This document shows, piece after piece, positions 1 through 9,444 of a stretch of DNA of 64,000 nt; the stretch's first letter is position 1; each line of letters starts with the position of its first letter. The translations under genes and the position numbers were made by a program. The notes under the pieces were generated by a model that was not told where the DNA came from, made no database searches, and saw only the letters and a program-made list of their open reading frames with translations. The stretch covers positions 248,001-312,000 of the forward strand of contig NZ_FOZI01000002.1 of NCBI RefSeq assembly GCF_900114495.1. Direction: 5' to 3'. Origin of the DNA: Dyella sp. OK004. Lineage in GTDB: Bacteria; Pseudomonadota; Gammaproteobacteria; Xanthomonadales; Rhodanobacteraceae.

Positions 1-1343
1 CCTCCACGGCAAAGCTGTTCACCGCCGCGCTGACGCTGAGCGAAGTCGGTGCCGATTACCGCATTCCCACGCGCGTACTGGCCAGTGACAAACTACGCAG
101 CGGCACGCTGGACGGTCCGCTGATTCTCTACGGCATGGGTGACCCCACGCTGGGTGCGGATGCCTCCACCGCGAACTGGGCCGACCAGCTGGCGAAGCAA
201 GTCGCCGAACATGGCATCCAGCGCGTCAAAGGCGACCTGATCGCCGACGACAGCTATTTCGCCAGTCCGCCAATGGGCTCCGGCTGGGAGGCGATCGATC
301 TGCAAAGCTGGTTCGCCGTACCTACTTCCGCACTGAGCGTGCAGGAGAACCAGGTCGATGTGACGATCACGCCGGCAGCGCGTGAAGGCCGCCCCGCCAT
401 CGTGGCGCTGGATCCAACCGGCGCCGTGCCGAGCGTGGTGAACCGCATGACCACGGGCGCACCGCAGCTGCGCAACGACATCAATCTTTATCGCGCGCCC
501 GGCGACAACACGCTGTATGCCTTTGGCAGCATCGCTGCGCGCGCGCCTGCGCAACGCTTCAAGCTGGCGTCGTTCGATCCCGCCCTGCTCGCAGGCGATC
601 AATTGCTGAAAGCGCTGGCGCGACATGGTGTCCGCATTCAAGGCCGGCTTCGCGCATTGCACTGGCCGCAGAGCAGCGAGAGCCTGCACGCGAACACGTC
701 GACGGTCGCCGAAGTACTGTCGCCACCAGTAGCCGAGATTCTGCAACGTGGCCTCAAGCGCTCGCAAAACCTCTATCTGCAAAACCTGCTGCTGATTGCC
801 GGCGTGCGCGCGCAGACCGATGCCATGCAAGGACCATCACCACCCAGTGGCTTTCTCACCACCGAGAACTGGGGCATCCGCGGCCTGCGCCAACTGCTCG
901 AGCGCATGGGCGTCGCACCCACGGCCACACTCATCGAGGAAGGCACCGGCCTGTCGCGCCGCGATCTGAGCACGCCGAATGCGATGGCGCGTCTGCTGAC
1001 CTTCCTCGCCTCGCAGTCCTATGCCACCACCCTGCGCCAGGCGCTACCCCTGGCCGGCGTCGACGGCACCCTGCAATGGCGTATGCGCAATACCCCGGCC
1101 GAAAACAACGTACAGGCCAAGACCGGCAGTATGAACCTGGTGCATAGCCTCGCCGGCTATGTCACCACCGCGGGCGGCGAGCGGCTGGCCTTCGCCATCA
1201 TGCTCAACAACTACGACCCACCGCCGGGCTCACCCGGCGCGAGTCGCGACATCGACGCCATCGCCGTGATGCTGGCCGGCCTGCGCACCGGCGCACCGCA
1301 GCCGGCGGCAGCGCAGGCCAGCGCCAATCAGCCGGTCAACTGA
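1..1343 (+). CDS. dacB: D-alanyl-D-alanine carboxypeptidase/endopeptidase (PBP4, peptidase S13), 5' truncated
   Basis: Penicillin-binding protein of the PBP4 class, a periplasmic enzyme that trims and cleaves peptidoglycan cross-links. The reading frame (frame starting at base 3) is open from the window edge, and its first codons read STAKLF, which holds the SxxK motif with the nucleophilic serine, so the signal peptide and N-terminus lie outside the window. The SxN motif appears as SQN at 762-770 and the KTG motif at 1119-1127. About 446 residues are visible and all three catalytic motifs are intact. The 3' end overlaps the convergent peroxidase gene by 16 bases. Confidence 0.93.
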   Translation, partial: STAKLFTAALTLSEVGADYRIPTRVLASDKLRSGTLDGPLILYGMGDPTLGADASTANWADQLAKQVAEHGIQRVKGDLIADDSYFASPPMGSGWEAIDLQSWFAVPTSALSVQENQVDVTITPAAREGRPAIVALDPTGAVPSVVNRMTTGAPQLRNDINLYRAPGDNTLYAFGSIAARAPAQRFKLASFDPALLAGDQLLKALARHGVRIQGRLRALHWPQSSESLHANTSTVAEVLSPPVAEILQRGLKRSQNLYLQNLLLIAGVRAQTDAMQGPSPPSGFLTTENWGIRGLRQLLERMGVAPTATLIEEGTGLSRRDLSTPNAMARLLTFLASQSYATTLRQALPLAGVDGTLQWRMRNTPAENNVQAKTGSMNLVHSLAGYVTTAGGERLAFAIMLNNYDPPPGSPGASRDIDAIAVMLAGLRTGAPQPAAAQASANQPVN

Positions 1344-1813
1344 GCGGCCAGATCCTTGCCGATCTTTTCGGGTGTATCAGTGGGCGCATAGCGCTTTACC
1401 ACTTCGCCCTCGCGGTTGACCAGGAACTTGGTGAAGTTCCACTTGATCGACTCGCTGCCCAGGATGCCCTTGCCCTCGCTCTTCAACCACTTGTAGAGCG
1501 GGTGGGCCTTGTCGCCGTTCACCTCGATCTTGGAGAAGACCGGGAAGCTGACGTCATAGCTGGTGCTGCAGAAGTTCTTGATCTCGGCCTCGTCGCCCGG
1601 CTCCTGATGGCCGAACTGGTCGCAGGGGAAACCGAGCACCACCAGACCCTGATCCTTCTGGGCGCGCCACAAGGCTTCCAGGCCGGTGTACTGCGGGGTG
1701 AAGCCGCACTTGGAGGCGACGTTGACGATCAGCATGGCCTTGCCACGCCATTCGCTGAGCGAGCGCTCGTTGCCGTCGATATCCTTTGCACTGAAATCGT
1801 AGACCGTGGTCAT
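1328..1813 (-). CDS. glutathione peroxidase family protein
   Basis: Thiol peroxidase of the glutathione peroxidase family (161 residues, normal length for the bacterial form). The peroxidatic cysteine is Cys36 in NVASKCGFTPQY, where animal enzymes carry selenocysteine. The catalytic Gln is in the FPCDQFGHQEPG block and the Trp/Asn in IKWNFTKFLV. The frame is open for 29 more codons upstream, but family similarity begins at MTTVYDF, so this ATG was chosen. No signal peptide, so cytoplasmic; the bacterial enzymes usually use thioredoxin as reductant. Convergent with dacB and overlapping its last 16 bases. Confidence 0.92.
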   Translation of the reverse strand: MTTVYDFSAKDIDGNERSLSEWRGKAMLIVNVASKCGFTPQYTGLEALWRAQKDQGLVVLGFPCDQFGHQEPGDEAEIKNFCSTSYDVSFPVFSKIEVNGDKAHPLYKWLKSEGKGILGSESIKWNFTKFLVNREGEVVKRYAPTDTPEKIGKDLAAQLTG

Positions 1814-1908
1814 GGCCGAGCTCCGCTGTTGGTCGGCTGACGAGTCTACGCCAAGGGCAAGGGAACCTGGCATAGAATGCCCGTCCCGGTCACTGTCCAA
1901 GGCCCGTC

Positions 1909-2919
1909 GTGATCCGCTTTGTCGATGTCCACAAGTCCTACCGCGTCGACGGCAAGGACCTTCCCGCTCTGCAGCCCTTCAGCCTGGACATCGCCGATGG
2001 CGAGGTGTTCGGCATCATCGGGCATTCCGGCGCGGGCAAGTCCACGCTGATCCGTTTGATCAACCTGCTGGAGCGCCCCAGCGGCGGCCGCATCCTGATC
2101 GGCGAGACCGACATGACTGCGCTGGGCGATGCCGAGCTGCGCGCACAGCGCCTGCGCATCGGCATGATCTTCCAACACTTCAACTTGCTGTCCTCGCAGA
2201 CGGTCGCCGACAACATCGCTTTCCCGCTGCGCCTGGCCGGCGAGCGCGACGCGGCAAAGATCCGCACCCGCGTGGATGAACTGCTGCAACGTGTCGGCCT
2301 GACCGAGCATGTCAACAAGCACCCGTCGCAGCTTTCGGGTGGCCAGAAGCAGCGCGTGGGCATCGCCCGCGCGCTTGCCAATCGGCCGTCCATTCTGCTG
2401 TGCGACGAAGCCACCAGCGCACTCGATCCACAGACCACCGCCTCGGTGCTGGAACTGCTGGCCGAGATCAACCGCGAACTGAAACTGACCATCGTCCTGA
2501 TCACGCATGAGATGGACGTGGTGCGCCGCGTGTGCGACCGCGTGGCGGTGCTGGACGCGGGCCGCATCGTCGAGCATGGCTCGGTGGCCGACGTGTTCCT
2601 GCATCCCACGCATCCCACCACGCGACGCTTCGTCAACGAAGCATTGCCGGAAGAAGCAGCCGGCGAGCACGCGTTGTATGCGCACATCCCCGGCCGCATC
2701 CTGCGCCTGTCGTTCCGCGGCGAAGCCACCTGGACGCCTGCGCTGGGTCGCGTGGCACGCGAAACCGGTGTGGATTTCAACATCCTTGCCGGCCGCGTCG
2801 ACCGCATCAAGGACCTGCCCTATGGCCAGCTCACCCTCGCCATGCAGGGCGATGGCGTGGACGCCGCGCTCGCCACGCTGCGCGAAGCCGGCATCGAAAT
2901 CGAGGAGCTTGCGCGATGA
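1909..2919 (+). CDS. metN: D-/L-methionine ABC transporter ATP-binding protein MetN
   Basis: ATPase subunit of the MetNIQ methionine importer. Walker A is GHSGAGKST (about residues 38-46), the signature is LSGGQKQR, and Walker B with catalytic Glu is [11 protein letters not shown]. The last 75 or so residues form the C-terminal NIL (ACT-like) regulatory domain that in MetN binds methionine and shuts transport off (trans-inhibition). The start is GTG at 1909. The stop overlaps the metI start in an ATGA arrangement, so the two are translationally coupled. 336 residues, usual length. Confidence 0.96.
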   Translation: MIRFVDVHKSYRVDGKDLPALQPFSLDIADGEVFGIIGHSGAGKSTLIRLINLLERPSGGRILIGETDMTALGDAELRAQRLRIGMIFQHFNLLSSQTVADNIAFPLRLAGERDAAKIRTRVDELLQRVGLTEHVNKHPSQLSGGQKQRVGIARALANRPSILLCDEATSALDPQTTASVLELLAEINRELKLTIVLITHEMDVVRRVCDRVAVLDAGRIVEHGSVADVFLHPTHPTTRRFVNEALPEEAAGEHALYAHIPGRILRLSFRGEATWTPALGRVARETGVDFNILAGRVDRIKDLPYGQLTLAMQGDGVDAALATLREAGIEIEELAR

Positions 2920-3599
2920 CCGCCCCTTTCCTGCAAAACCTATTTCCCAACATCGATGACTGGGCGGAGATCGGCCATGCCTGCATCGATACTCTGCTCA
3001 TGCTCGGCGGATCGCTGCTGCTTACCGTACTGATCGGCCTGCCGCTCGGCGTGCTGCTCTATCTCACCGGCAGGGGGCAGCTGCGCGCGATGCCGAAGTT
3101 GTACGCCGCGCTGTCGCTGGTGGTGAATGTGTTGCGCTCGATTCCCTTCATCATTCTGATGATCGTGCTGATGCCGCTGACCTATATCCTGGTTGGCACC
3201 AAGCTCGGCATCCGCGGTGCCATTCCGCCCCTGGTGATCGGTGCCGCGCCGTTCTTCGCTCGCCTGGTGGAAACCGCCTTGCGCGAAGTGCAGCAAGGCG
3301 TGATCGAAGCAAGCCAGGCGATGGGCGCCAGCACCTGGCAGATCGTGCGCCATGTACTGCTGCCCGAGGCACGCGGCGGTTTGATCGCCGGCACCACCGT
3401 CACTGCCATCGCACTGGTCGGCTATACCGCCATGGGTGGCGCCATCGGTGCGGGCGGCCTGGGCGACCTGGCCTACCGCTACGGCTATCTCAGCTACAAG
3501 TCCGACTACATGTTGGTCACAGTCGTCTTGCTGATCGTGCTGGTACAGCTGCTGCAAATGCTCGGCGACCGCATCGTGGCGCGCTATACCCGGCATTAA
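2916..3599 (+). CDS. metI: methionine ABC transporter permease MetI
   Basis: Inner-membrane permease of the MetNIQ importer, 227 residues with about five to six hydrophobic segments. The EAA-loop region that docks on MetN is recognisable at [22 protein letters not shown]. The ATG at 2916 overlaps the metN stop, giving the operon order metN-metI-metQ. The frame is open upstream inside metN, but residues before this ATG are shadow sequence. Confidence 0.95.
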   Translation: MTAPFLQNLFPNIDDWAEIGHACIDTLLMLGGSLLLTVLIGLPLGVLLYLTGRGQLRAMPKLYAALSLVVNVLRSIPFIILMIVLMPLTYILVGTKLGIRGAIPPLVIGAAPFFARLVETALREVQQGVIEASQAMGASTWQIVRHVLLPEARGGLIAGTTVTAIALVGYTAMGGAIGAGGLGDLAYRYGYLSYKSDYMLVTVVLLIVLVQLLQMLGDRIVARYTRH

Positions 3600-3607
3600 A
3601 GCCCCCT

Positions 3608-3634
3608 GTAGGAGCCCACCCTGTGGGCTCCTAC
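3608..3634. repeat. REP-like palindrome (GTAGGAGC family), copy 1
   Basis: Twenty-seven bases forming a perfect hairpin with arms GTAGGAGCCCAC and GTGGGCTCCTAC around a CCT loop. It lies between metI and metQ, where such a hairpin may protect upstream mRNA or reduce read-through. An identical copy is at 51604-51630, with variants at 6909, 12062 and 35896. Confidence 0.85.
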
Positions 3635-3709
3635 CATCAAGCAGACGCCTTGTTTTGCATCCGGCGGTATGGATGGCTATTCTGGCGCACCGCACCAAGG
3701 CCCGTCGCC

Positions 3710-4510
3710 ATGAAGAAGCTGCTCGTTGCTCTCGCCGCCCTGTTTGCGCTGGCCGGCTGCTCGTCCTCCAACTCCGGCAGCAGCAGCGACAGCCAGAAAC
3801 TCGTGGTGGCCGCCACCGCCGTACCCCACGCGGAGATTCTCAAGCAGGTCAAGCCGCTGCTGGCAAAGGAAGGCATAGATCTGGAGATCAAGGTCTTCGC
3901 TGATTACGTGCAGCCGAACACGCAGGTGGCCGAGAAGGCGATCGACCTCAACTACTTTCAAACCAAGCCCTATCTGGACGAATTCAATCGCCAGCGCGGT
4001 ACCCAGCTGACCATCATCACCGGCGTGCATATCGAGCCGTTCGGCGCGTACTCGCGCAAACTCAAGAGCATCGACCAGTTGCCGGACGGCGCCACCGTCA
4101 CCTTGCCCAACGACCCGAGCAACAACAGCCGCGCCCTGCTCCTGTTGGCGCGCCACGGCCTGATCACGCTCAAGGATCCGAACGACGAGCTGGCGACGCA
4201 GAAGGACATCACCGCCAACCCGAAGCATTTCAAGTTCCGCGAACTGGAAGCCGCCATGCTGCCGCGCACGCTGGACGAAGTGGACCTGGCTTTGATCAAC
4301 ACCAACTACGCGCTGGCCGCCGGACTCAACCCGACCAAGGACGCACTGTTGATCGAAGGCAAGGACTCGCCCTACGTGAACTATCTGGTCGGCCGTCCCG
4401 ACAACAAGGACGACCCGCGCGTACAGAAGCTGGCCAAGGCGCTGACCAGCCCGGAAGTGAAGGCTTTCATCGAGCAGAAATACCAGGGTGCCGTGCTGCC
4501 GGCGTTCTGA
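3710..4510 (+). CDS. metQ: methionine ABC transporter substrate-binding lipoprotein MetQ
   Basis: Periplasmic solute-binding lipoprotein of the NlpA/MetQ family that delivers methionine to MetNI. The chosen ATG gives MKKLLVALAALFALAGCSS, a signal peptide with lipobox LAGC. The mature part has typical motifs (VVAATAVPHAEIL, IDLNYFQTKPYL, ALINTNYA). 266 residues, normal. The 29 codons open upstream run into the REP-like hairpin and are not part of the gene. Followed by a strong terminator that closes the metNIQ operon. Confidence 0.95.
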   Translation: MKKLLVALAALFALAGCSSSNSGSSSDSQKLVVAATAVPHAEILKQVKPLLAKEGIDLEIKVFADYVQPNTQVAEKAIDLNYFQTKPYLDEFNRQRGTQLTIITGVHIEPFGAYSRKLKSIDQLPDGATVTLPNDPSNNSRALLLLARHGLITLKDPNDELATQKDITANPKHFKFRELEAAMLPRTLDEVDLALINTNYALAAGLNPTKDALLIEGKDSPYVNYLVGRPDNKDDPRVQKLAKALTSPEVKAFIEQKYQGAVLPAF

Positions 4511-4534
4511 ATTCCATCAGCGCATGCAGAAAAA

Positions 4535-4560
4535 AACGCCGGGCATTGCCCGGCGTTTTT
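4535..4560. terminator. bidirectional intrinsic terminator after metQ / pncB
   Basis: Stem arms AACGCCGGGC (4535-4544) and GCCCGGCGTT (4548-4557) with a three-base loop, preceded by a run of A and followed by a run of T, so it can stop transcription from both metNIQ (+) and pncB (-). Confidence 0.93.
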
Positions 4561-4569
4561 GTTTACCTG

Positions 4570-5763
4570 TCAGGCGGCTTCGTCCACCGGCTGGGGAATT
4601 TCGAACACCTGCCGCAGGTAGGTTACGTAAGCCTTGTCCTCGCACATGTTCTTTCCGGGTGAGTCGCTGATCTTCGCCACCGGCTGGCCGTTGCAACGGA
4701 CCATCTTGATGACGATGTTGAGCGGCGTCGGCCCCACGTCATTAGTGAGATTAGTGCCCACGCCGAAAGCCAGCAGGCAGCGCTCGCGGAAGTGCGTGTA
4801 CAGCTGCATCACCTTGGGAATGTCCAGGCCATCGCTGAACACCAATACCTTGCTGCGCGGGTCGACGCGGTTCGAACGATAGTGCGCCAGCACGCGCTCA
4901 CCCCAGGCGAAGGGATCGCCCGAATCATGCCGGGTGCCGTCGAACAGCTTGCAGAAATACATATCGAAATCGCGCAGAAAGGCGCTCAGGCCATACACGT
5001 CAGATAGCGCGATACCGAGGTCGCCGCGGTATTCCTTGGCCCAGGTTTCCAACGCCGCCACCTGCGAATCGCGCAGGCGCGGACCCAGCGCCTGATGTGC
5101 CTGCAGATATTCGTGCGCCAGCGTACCCAGCGGCGTCAGGCCCAGCTTCCATGCCAGCCATACGTTGCTGGTGCCGGCGAGCTGCGGCCCGAGCGTATCG
5201 CGCAGGGTGGTCGCCACTTCCTGATGCCACAGGCGCGAGAAACGCCGGCGCGAACCGTAATCGGCGACCCTGCAACCCTCGTAGCCGGGCGTGTCGCGCA
5301 GCAAGGCGATCTTGTCCTTCAGGCGCCGCCGCCCTTCCGCCATATCCAGCCCCGGCTGGGTGTTGCGGAAGTACACCTCGTTGACAATGGAAAGCAGCGG
5401 CACCTCGAACAGAATGGTGTGCAGCCATGGCCCGACGATGCGTATCTCGATCTCGCCGTTGCCGCTTACCGCAGGCGTGATCTCCACATACTTGGCATTG
5501 AGCTGGAACAGCCCGAGAAAGTCGACGAAATCGCTCTTGATGAAACGCCAGCTGCGCAGATAGTCCAGCTCCTCCGGCGTAAAGCGCAGACGGCACAAGG
5601 CATCCAGCTCGGCGCGAATCTCATCGATGTAAGGCACCAGATTCACGCCGGGGTTGCGGCACTTGAAACGGTACTCGACCTGCGCGGCCGGATAGTGGTG
5701 CAGCACCACCTGCATCATCGAGAACTTGTACAGGTCGGTGTCGAGCAGCGAAGTGATGATCAT
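4570..5763 (-). CDS. pncB: nicotinate phosphoribosyltransferase
   Basis: Converts nicotinate and PRPP to nicotinate mononucleotide, the entry step of the Preiss-Handler NAD salvage pathway. 397 residues from [18 protein letters not shown], the conserved N-terminus of the family, so that ATG was preferred over one 15 codons upstream. Other family blocks are YRFKCRN, the HDSGDP active-site block and the GTNLTND phosphate-binding region. It stands alone, convergent with metQ, and has a long structured region upstream. Confidence 0.95.
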   Translation of the reverse strand: MIITSLLDTDLYKFSMMQVVLHHYPAAQVEYRFKCRNPGVNLVPYIDEIRAELDALCRLRFTPEELDYLRSWRFIKSDFVDFLGLFQLNAKYVEITPAVSGNGEIEIRIVGPWLHTILFEVPLLSIVNEVYFRNTQPGLDMAEGRRRLKDKIALLRDTPGYEGCRVADYGSRRRFSRLWHQEVATTLRDTLGPQLAGTSNVWLAWKLGLTPLGTLAHEYLQAHQALGPRLRDSQVAALETWAKEYRGDLGIALSDVYGLSAFLRDFDMYFCKLFDGTRHDSGDPFAWGERVLAHYRSNRVDPRSKVLVFSDGLDIPKVMQLYTHFRERCLLAFGVGTNLTNDVGPTPLNIVIKMVRCNGQPVAKISDSPGKNMCEDKAYVTYLRQVFEIPQPVDEAA

Positions 5764-5850
5764 CGGTGACTCACGCGGGAGGGAAGCACACGCCATGGTG
5801 TGTTCCATTGATTATCCGCGTGCCATGCCTGTTTACGCGAGCCCGAAAAA

Positions 5851-5889
5851 GTAAAAACCCCGGTAGCCAGGGGAGTAGCTACCGGGGTT
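5851..5889 (-). terminator. intrinsic-terminator-like hairpin in the pncB upstream region
   Basis: On the minus strand a 12-bp perfect stem (AACCCCGGTAGC / GCTACCGGGGTT, plus-strand arms 5856-5867 and 5878-5889) is followed by TTTTTAC and another T run. It sits about 90 bases before the pncB start, pointing toward pncB. It is either a leader attenuator of pncB or the 3' end of a small RNA encoded at about 5890-6000. Sequence shows the structure; the role is inference. Confidence 0.6.
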
Positions 5890-5950
5890 CTGTCAGGCCG
5901 TCCCCCACAAAGAGGGGGAGAAAAGGGGGCGGCCCCCGACAACGCGAAAC

Positions 5951-5992
5951 AACTACGTCATCTCATGTCGCCTCACGGCGATACGGGTAGTT
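5951..5992. other. potential structured RNA element between pncB and the cytochrome gene
   Basis: Nested inverted repeats: outer arms AACTAC (5951-5956) and GTAGTT (5987-5992), inner TCGCC (5968-5972) and GGCGA (5977-5981) with a four-base loop. The element lies upstream of the terminator-like hairpin when read toward pncB. No known riboswitch or sRNA family was recognised. The remaining 5764-6099 region has a G/C-rich polypurine stretch at 5902-5940 and no gene. Confidence 0.35.
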
Positions 5993-6099
5993 AGTGTGGT
6001 CGCCGCGATACAAGTTCAAGGGCGTCCCGGAACGGTTCAGCTTTCTGCCAGCTTGGCTCATCGCCACTTACAATGCCGCGGTTTCCGCCGGAGTCCGCC

Positions 6100-6912
6100 A
6101 TGCCCCTGCTGCGTTGTCTATGCCTGATCATCCTGATGGTCGCCCTGCCCGCCGGCGCCGCCGAACTCAAGCTTGATCTCGGGCATGGCGCGAAGACGCT
6201 CGATAGCGCGCAATTAACCGCCCGCAAAGACGCCCGTAACATCGCCATTCCCGACGACGTTGCCTATCACCGCGCCATGACCTATCGCGCGGTGCCGCTG
6301 AAAACGCTGCTTGCCGGCATCGACCCGAACGACCACCTGCAGTTCGTCGCCAACGACGGCTTCGCCGCGGAAATCCCGGCCGCGCTGATCCTCAATGCGC
6401 ATGGCGCCGAAGCCTGGCTGGCCATGGAAGACCCAACCCACCTCTGGCCGATTCTGCCCGGAAAAAATGTCAGCGCCGGTCCGTTCTATGTCGTGTGGAT
6501 ACGGCCGGAAGCCAACGGCATCGGCCCGGAACAATGGCCTTATCAGCTCGCAGCGATCCGCAAGCAGGAAGACATCGCCGCACGTTTTCCGGCCATCGTG
6601 CCCGCGGCATCGCTGCCGGCGAACAGCCCGGTCCGTCATGGCTTTGAAGTATTCCAGCGCAACTGCTTCGCCTGCCACACCCTCAACGGCGAAGGCGATG
6701 CACGGCTCGGACCGGATCTGAATATCCCGCACAATCCCACCGAGTACCTGCGCGCCGATCTGCTGCGCGCCTATGTGCGCGATCCGCAGTCACTGCGCCA
6801 TTGGCCGCAGGCCAAGATGCCGGGTTTCAGCACCAGCGTGCTGAGTGAGAGCGACCTGGATGCCCTGCTGGACTATCTGCGCCACATGTCCGACCGCAAA
6901 CACACCCCGTAG
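6100..6912 (+). CDS. exported c-type cytochrome with molybdopterin-oxidoreductase-like N-terminal domain
   Basis: A 270-residue exported protein. The ATG at 6100 is preceded by a GGAG site and starts a signal peptide (MPLLRCLCLIILMVALPAGAAE). Residues about 25-150 resemble the small oxidoreductase molybdopterin-binding fold (inference, no cofactor motif is certain). Residues 180-265 are a class I cytochrome c domain with heme site C189-F-A-C192-H193 and a likely axial Met240 in KMPGF. Periplasmic electron transfer is the probable role; the partner is not evident. Its stop codon TAG lies inside a REP-like element. Confidence 0.85.
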   Translation: MPLLRCLCLIILMVALPAGAAELKLDLGHGAKTLDSAQLTARKDARNIAIPDDVAYHRAMTYRAVPLKTLLAGIDPNDHLQFVANDGFAAEIPAALILNAHGAEAWLAMEDPTHLWPILPGKNVSAGPFYVVWIRPEANGIGPEQWPYQLAAIRKQEDIAARFPAIVPAASLPANSPVRHGFEVFQRNCFACHTLNGEGDARLGPDLNIPHNPTEYLRADLLRAYVRDPQSLRHWPQAKMPGFSTSVLSESDLDALLDYLRHMSDRKHTP

Positions 6913-6953
6913 GAGCGCACCCCGGATCGAGCCGGGGCAGGCTCTGTGCGCGA
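6909..6953. repeat. degenerate REP-like element, copy 2, containing the cytochrome stop codon
   Basis: Begins GTAGGAGCGCACCCC and pairs imperfectly with GGCTCTGTGCGCG; an inner hairpin CCCCGG/CCGGGG lies in the loop. The TAG of the leading GTAG is the stop codon of the preceding cytochrome gene. Confidence 0.6.
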
Positions 6954-6970
6954 CCGTCCTTGAGATGACG

Positions 6971-8254
6971 CTAACGCGCCGTGTCGCCCACAGCCTGGGC
7001 TCCTACCTGCAACAGGTCGGCACCACGGTTGTAGACCTCCATATCCAGCAGCCCCTGCTCGCGCGCCACCAGCACCGGCACCAGCATCTGGCCGGTGACA
7101 TTGGTCATGGTGCGCATCATGTCGAGTACGCGATCGATCGCCACCAGATAGCCGATACCTTCCACCGGCAGGCCCGCCGAACTCAGCACCAGCGTCACCA
7201 TCACGGTCGCGGTACCCGGCACGCCCGCCGTGCCGAACGAACCCAGCACCGAAGCCAGCAGAATCACGAAATACTGCGTGGGCTCCAGATGCAGGCCGAA
7301 ATACTGCGCCACGAAGATCGAGCTGATCGCAGGATAGATCGCGCCGCAGCCATCCATCTTGATGCTCGCGCCGAGAGGCACGGCAAAGGCGGCGTATTCA
7401 GGCGCCACGCCCAGATTCTGCGTCACGCTACGCAGCGCCACCGGCATCGAGGCGAAACTGGATGACGAGGTAAAGGCCACTTGCATCGCCGGCAGCACGC
7501 CGCGGAAAAACCGGCGCGGACTCAAACCGTGCGTCAGTAGCAGGCCGCCATAAACCAGCAGGATCTGCACGCCGCAGGCGAGATACAGCGCCAGCACAAA
7601 CTTGCCCAGCGGCAACAGCTTCTCGAAACCGTAGCCACCCACCAACGCCGCAATCAAGCCGAAGGTACCGATCGGCGTCACTTCCAGCACGAAGCGCGTG
7701 ACCTGGATCATCGCGTCGTTGGCTTCACCCAGCAGTGCGCGCAGGCGCGCGGACTTCTCACCGATCTTCACCAGGGCCAGGCCCAGTAGGCCGGCAAAGA
7801 AAATCACCTGCAGAATCTTGCCTTCGGTCAGCGCCTTGAACGGATTGGTTGGCACCACGTCGAGCAGCACCTTCACCGGTGAAGGCACTTCTTTCACCTT
7901 GTAGTCGCTTGCCATCGCCAGCTCACCCACGCCCAGACCGGGATTGGTGAGATGCGCCACCAGCAAGCCCACGCCTACCGCCAGCGTCGCGGTGATCGCG
8001 AACCAAAGAAAGGTGCGCCCACCCAGCGCAGCCATGCGCTGCACGCCATGCAAGCTGGCCACACTGTTGACCACGGCGAAGAACACCAGCGGTACGGCGA
8101 TCATCTTGATCAGCGCGATATACACATCGCCCAGCGGCTGGAACCAGGTCACCGACGACGGTCCGCACAACCAGCCCACCAGCGCGCCCAGCACGAAGCC
8201 CGCAAGCACACGCTTCCAGAAACGAATGCCTAGCCACCAGGAAACCAGCCTCAC
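6971..8254 (-). CDS. dicarboxylate/amino acid:cation symporter (DAACS family)
   Basis: Inner-membrane secondary transporter of the GltP/DctA family, 427 residues, with multiple hydrophobic segments and the family's reentrant-loop signatures: SSSSFASMPVAL (serine-rich HP1) and the NMDGxG-like block IKMDGCGAIYPA, plus GTAGVPGTATVM in HP2. It probably takes up glutamate, aspartate or C4-dicarboxylates with H+ or Na+; substrate cannot be fixed from sequence. Monocistronic, convergent with the cytochrome gene. Confidence 0.93.
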   Translation of the reverse strand: MRLVSWWLGIRFWKRVLAGFVLGALVGWLCGPSSVTWFQPLGDVYIALIKMIAVPLVFFAVVNSVASLHGVQRMAALGGRTFLWFAITATLAVGVGLLVAHLTNPGLGVGELAMASDYKVKEVPSPVKVLLDVVPTNPFKALTEGKILQVIFFAGLLGLALVKIGEKSARLRALLGEANDAMIQVTRFVLEVTPIGTFGLIAALVGGYGFEKLLPLGKFVLALYLACGVQILLVYGGLLLTHGLSPRRFFRGVLPAMQVAFTSSSSFASMPVALRSVTQNLGVAPEYAAFAVPLGASIKMDGCGAIYPAISSIFVAQYFGLHLEPTQYFVILLASVLGSFGTAGVPGTATVMVTLVLSSAGLPVEGIGYLVAIDRVLDMMRTMTNVTGQMLVPVLVAREQGLLDMEVYNRGADLLQVGAQAVGDTAR

Positions 8255-8349
8255 TGCCCTGCTCCAACCGCGCGAAAGGCTCCGACCTTACACCGGGAAC
8301 AGCCGTCCATACGGCTAAATCGCAACACAGCGTTCGCGAAGGCGAACGA

Positions 8350-9426
8350 TCAATCGCCGCGACGGGCGACATCGGCCCCGGCTGCCAACCGCTTAAGGGC
8401 CTGATCCCGCTGCGACTTAGGCAGCTGCCCGAGCCGACGCACCCCGGCGTAGAACACTGGCCACTGCCCGCCGCCCTGGCAGAACAACGCGGCGAACGCG
8501 GGCTTCCATTGATCGTAGAGACCAAACGGCAGCAGCCGTGCGTTATTGATCGGGGCAGCCACCCACGCGTCATAGCGATGCTGCTTCGGCCACCCCTGAT
8601 CGCGCCACACCTCGTAGCGCTGGCGGAAATCGGCGATCTCACGCTGCTTGCCCGCCTCCATGGCTGCTTCGTCGCCCCCGCCGGCATACCGCTTCTTGAG
8701 CCGGTCGCGCAGGTCCAGCACCAGCTGGGTGAAAGCATCGTCCATCGCCTGAGCCTCGCCATCCTGCGGCGGCAACCCGCGCGACGTGCGCCATTCGCGC
8801 AGGCCCTGCTCCTGTACGAAGCTGGCGAAAGATTCGTTGAAGGCGCTGTCGTCCTTCACGTAGATCAGCTGATGGGCCAGCTCGTGGAAGATCGTGCCGG
8901 CCAGTTCGTCGTCGTCCCAGCGCAGCATGCTGCTGAGGATCGGGTCGGCGAACCAGCCCAGGGTGGAATACGCTGACACGCCGCCCACGTAGACATCGTC
9001 GCCACCGGCCTTCAGCCGCGCCGCTTCGGCCCTTGCCTTGGCTTCATCGAAATAGCCCCGGTAGGCCACGCAACCGGCGACGGGGAAACAATGCCGCACC
9101 GCCTCCACCGAATAGCGCGGCGTGGCAAATACGTTCCACACCACGTAAGGACGGTGCAAGTCGACATAGCGGGTATAGCTGCGGTTGTCCGGCAGCCCGA
9201 GTTCCCGCGAGGCGAAACGCCTTGCCTGCTGCGACAACTCAAGACGACCCGCCAGCTTTTGATCGGTGACCGGGTCTGCCACCACCTTCTCCACCGAGCG
9301 TTGCCGCAACACCAGCTCGCTCTGCCCGCGCGCCACATGCGCGTAATAACACCCGGATAGCAAAAGGCTCACCGCCGTGACAGCGATGAGCCTTGCGAGC
9401 CCTTGTAGCGGCATGGGAAGAACCAT
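8350..9426 (-). CDS. aminopeptidase-like zinc metalloprotein, lipoprotein (DUF2265 / Aminopep family)
   Basis: Putative zinc metallopeptidase of the family annotated as aminopeptidase (formerly DUF2265). The N-terminus is a lipoprotein signal with lipobox LLSGC (Cys26), so it is anchored at the cell envelope. The zinc motif is HELAH (181-185) with a downstream Glu in NESFASFVQEQG. 358 residues from the ATG at 9426; an alternative ATG at 9414 gives four residues fewer. Peptidase activity is family-based inference. Confidence 0.85.
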   Translation of the reverse strand: MVLPMPLQGLARLIAVTAVSLLLSGCYYAHVARGQSELVLRQRSVEKVVADPVTDQKLAGRLELSQQARRFASRELGLPDNRSYTRYVDLHRPYVVWNVFATPRYSVEAVRHCFPVAGCVAYRGYFDEAKARAEAARLKAGGDDVYVGGVSAYSTLGWFADPILSSMLRWDDDELAGTIFHELAHQLIYVKDDSAFNESFASFVQEQGLREWRTSRGLPPQDGEAQAMDDAFTQLVLDLRDRLKKRYAGGGDEAAMEAGKQREIADFRQRYEVWRDQGWPKQHRYDAWVAAPINNARLLPFGLYDQWKPAFAALFCQGGGQWPVFYAGVRRLGQLPKSQRDQALKRLAAGADVARRGD

Positions 9427-9444
9427 GCCGCGATTGTGCCGGCC

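Noticed and set aside
1814-1908. A methionine or SAM riboswitch before metN
   Set aside because: The region is only 95 bases and no SAM-class stem pattern could be recognised.
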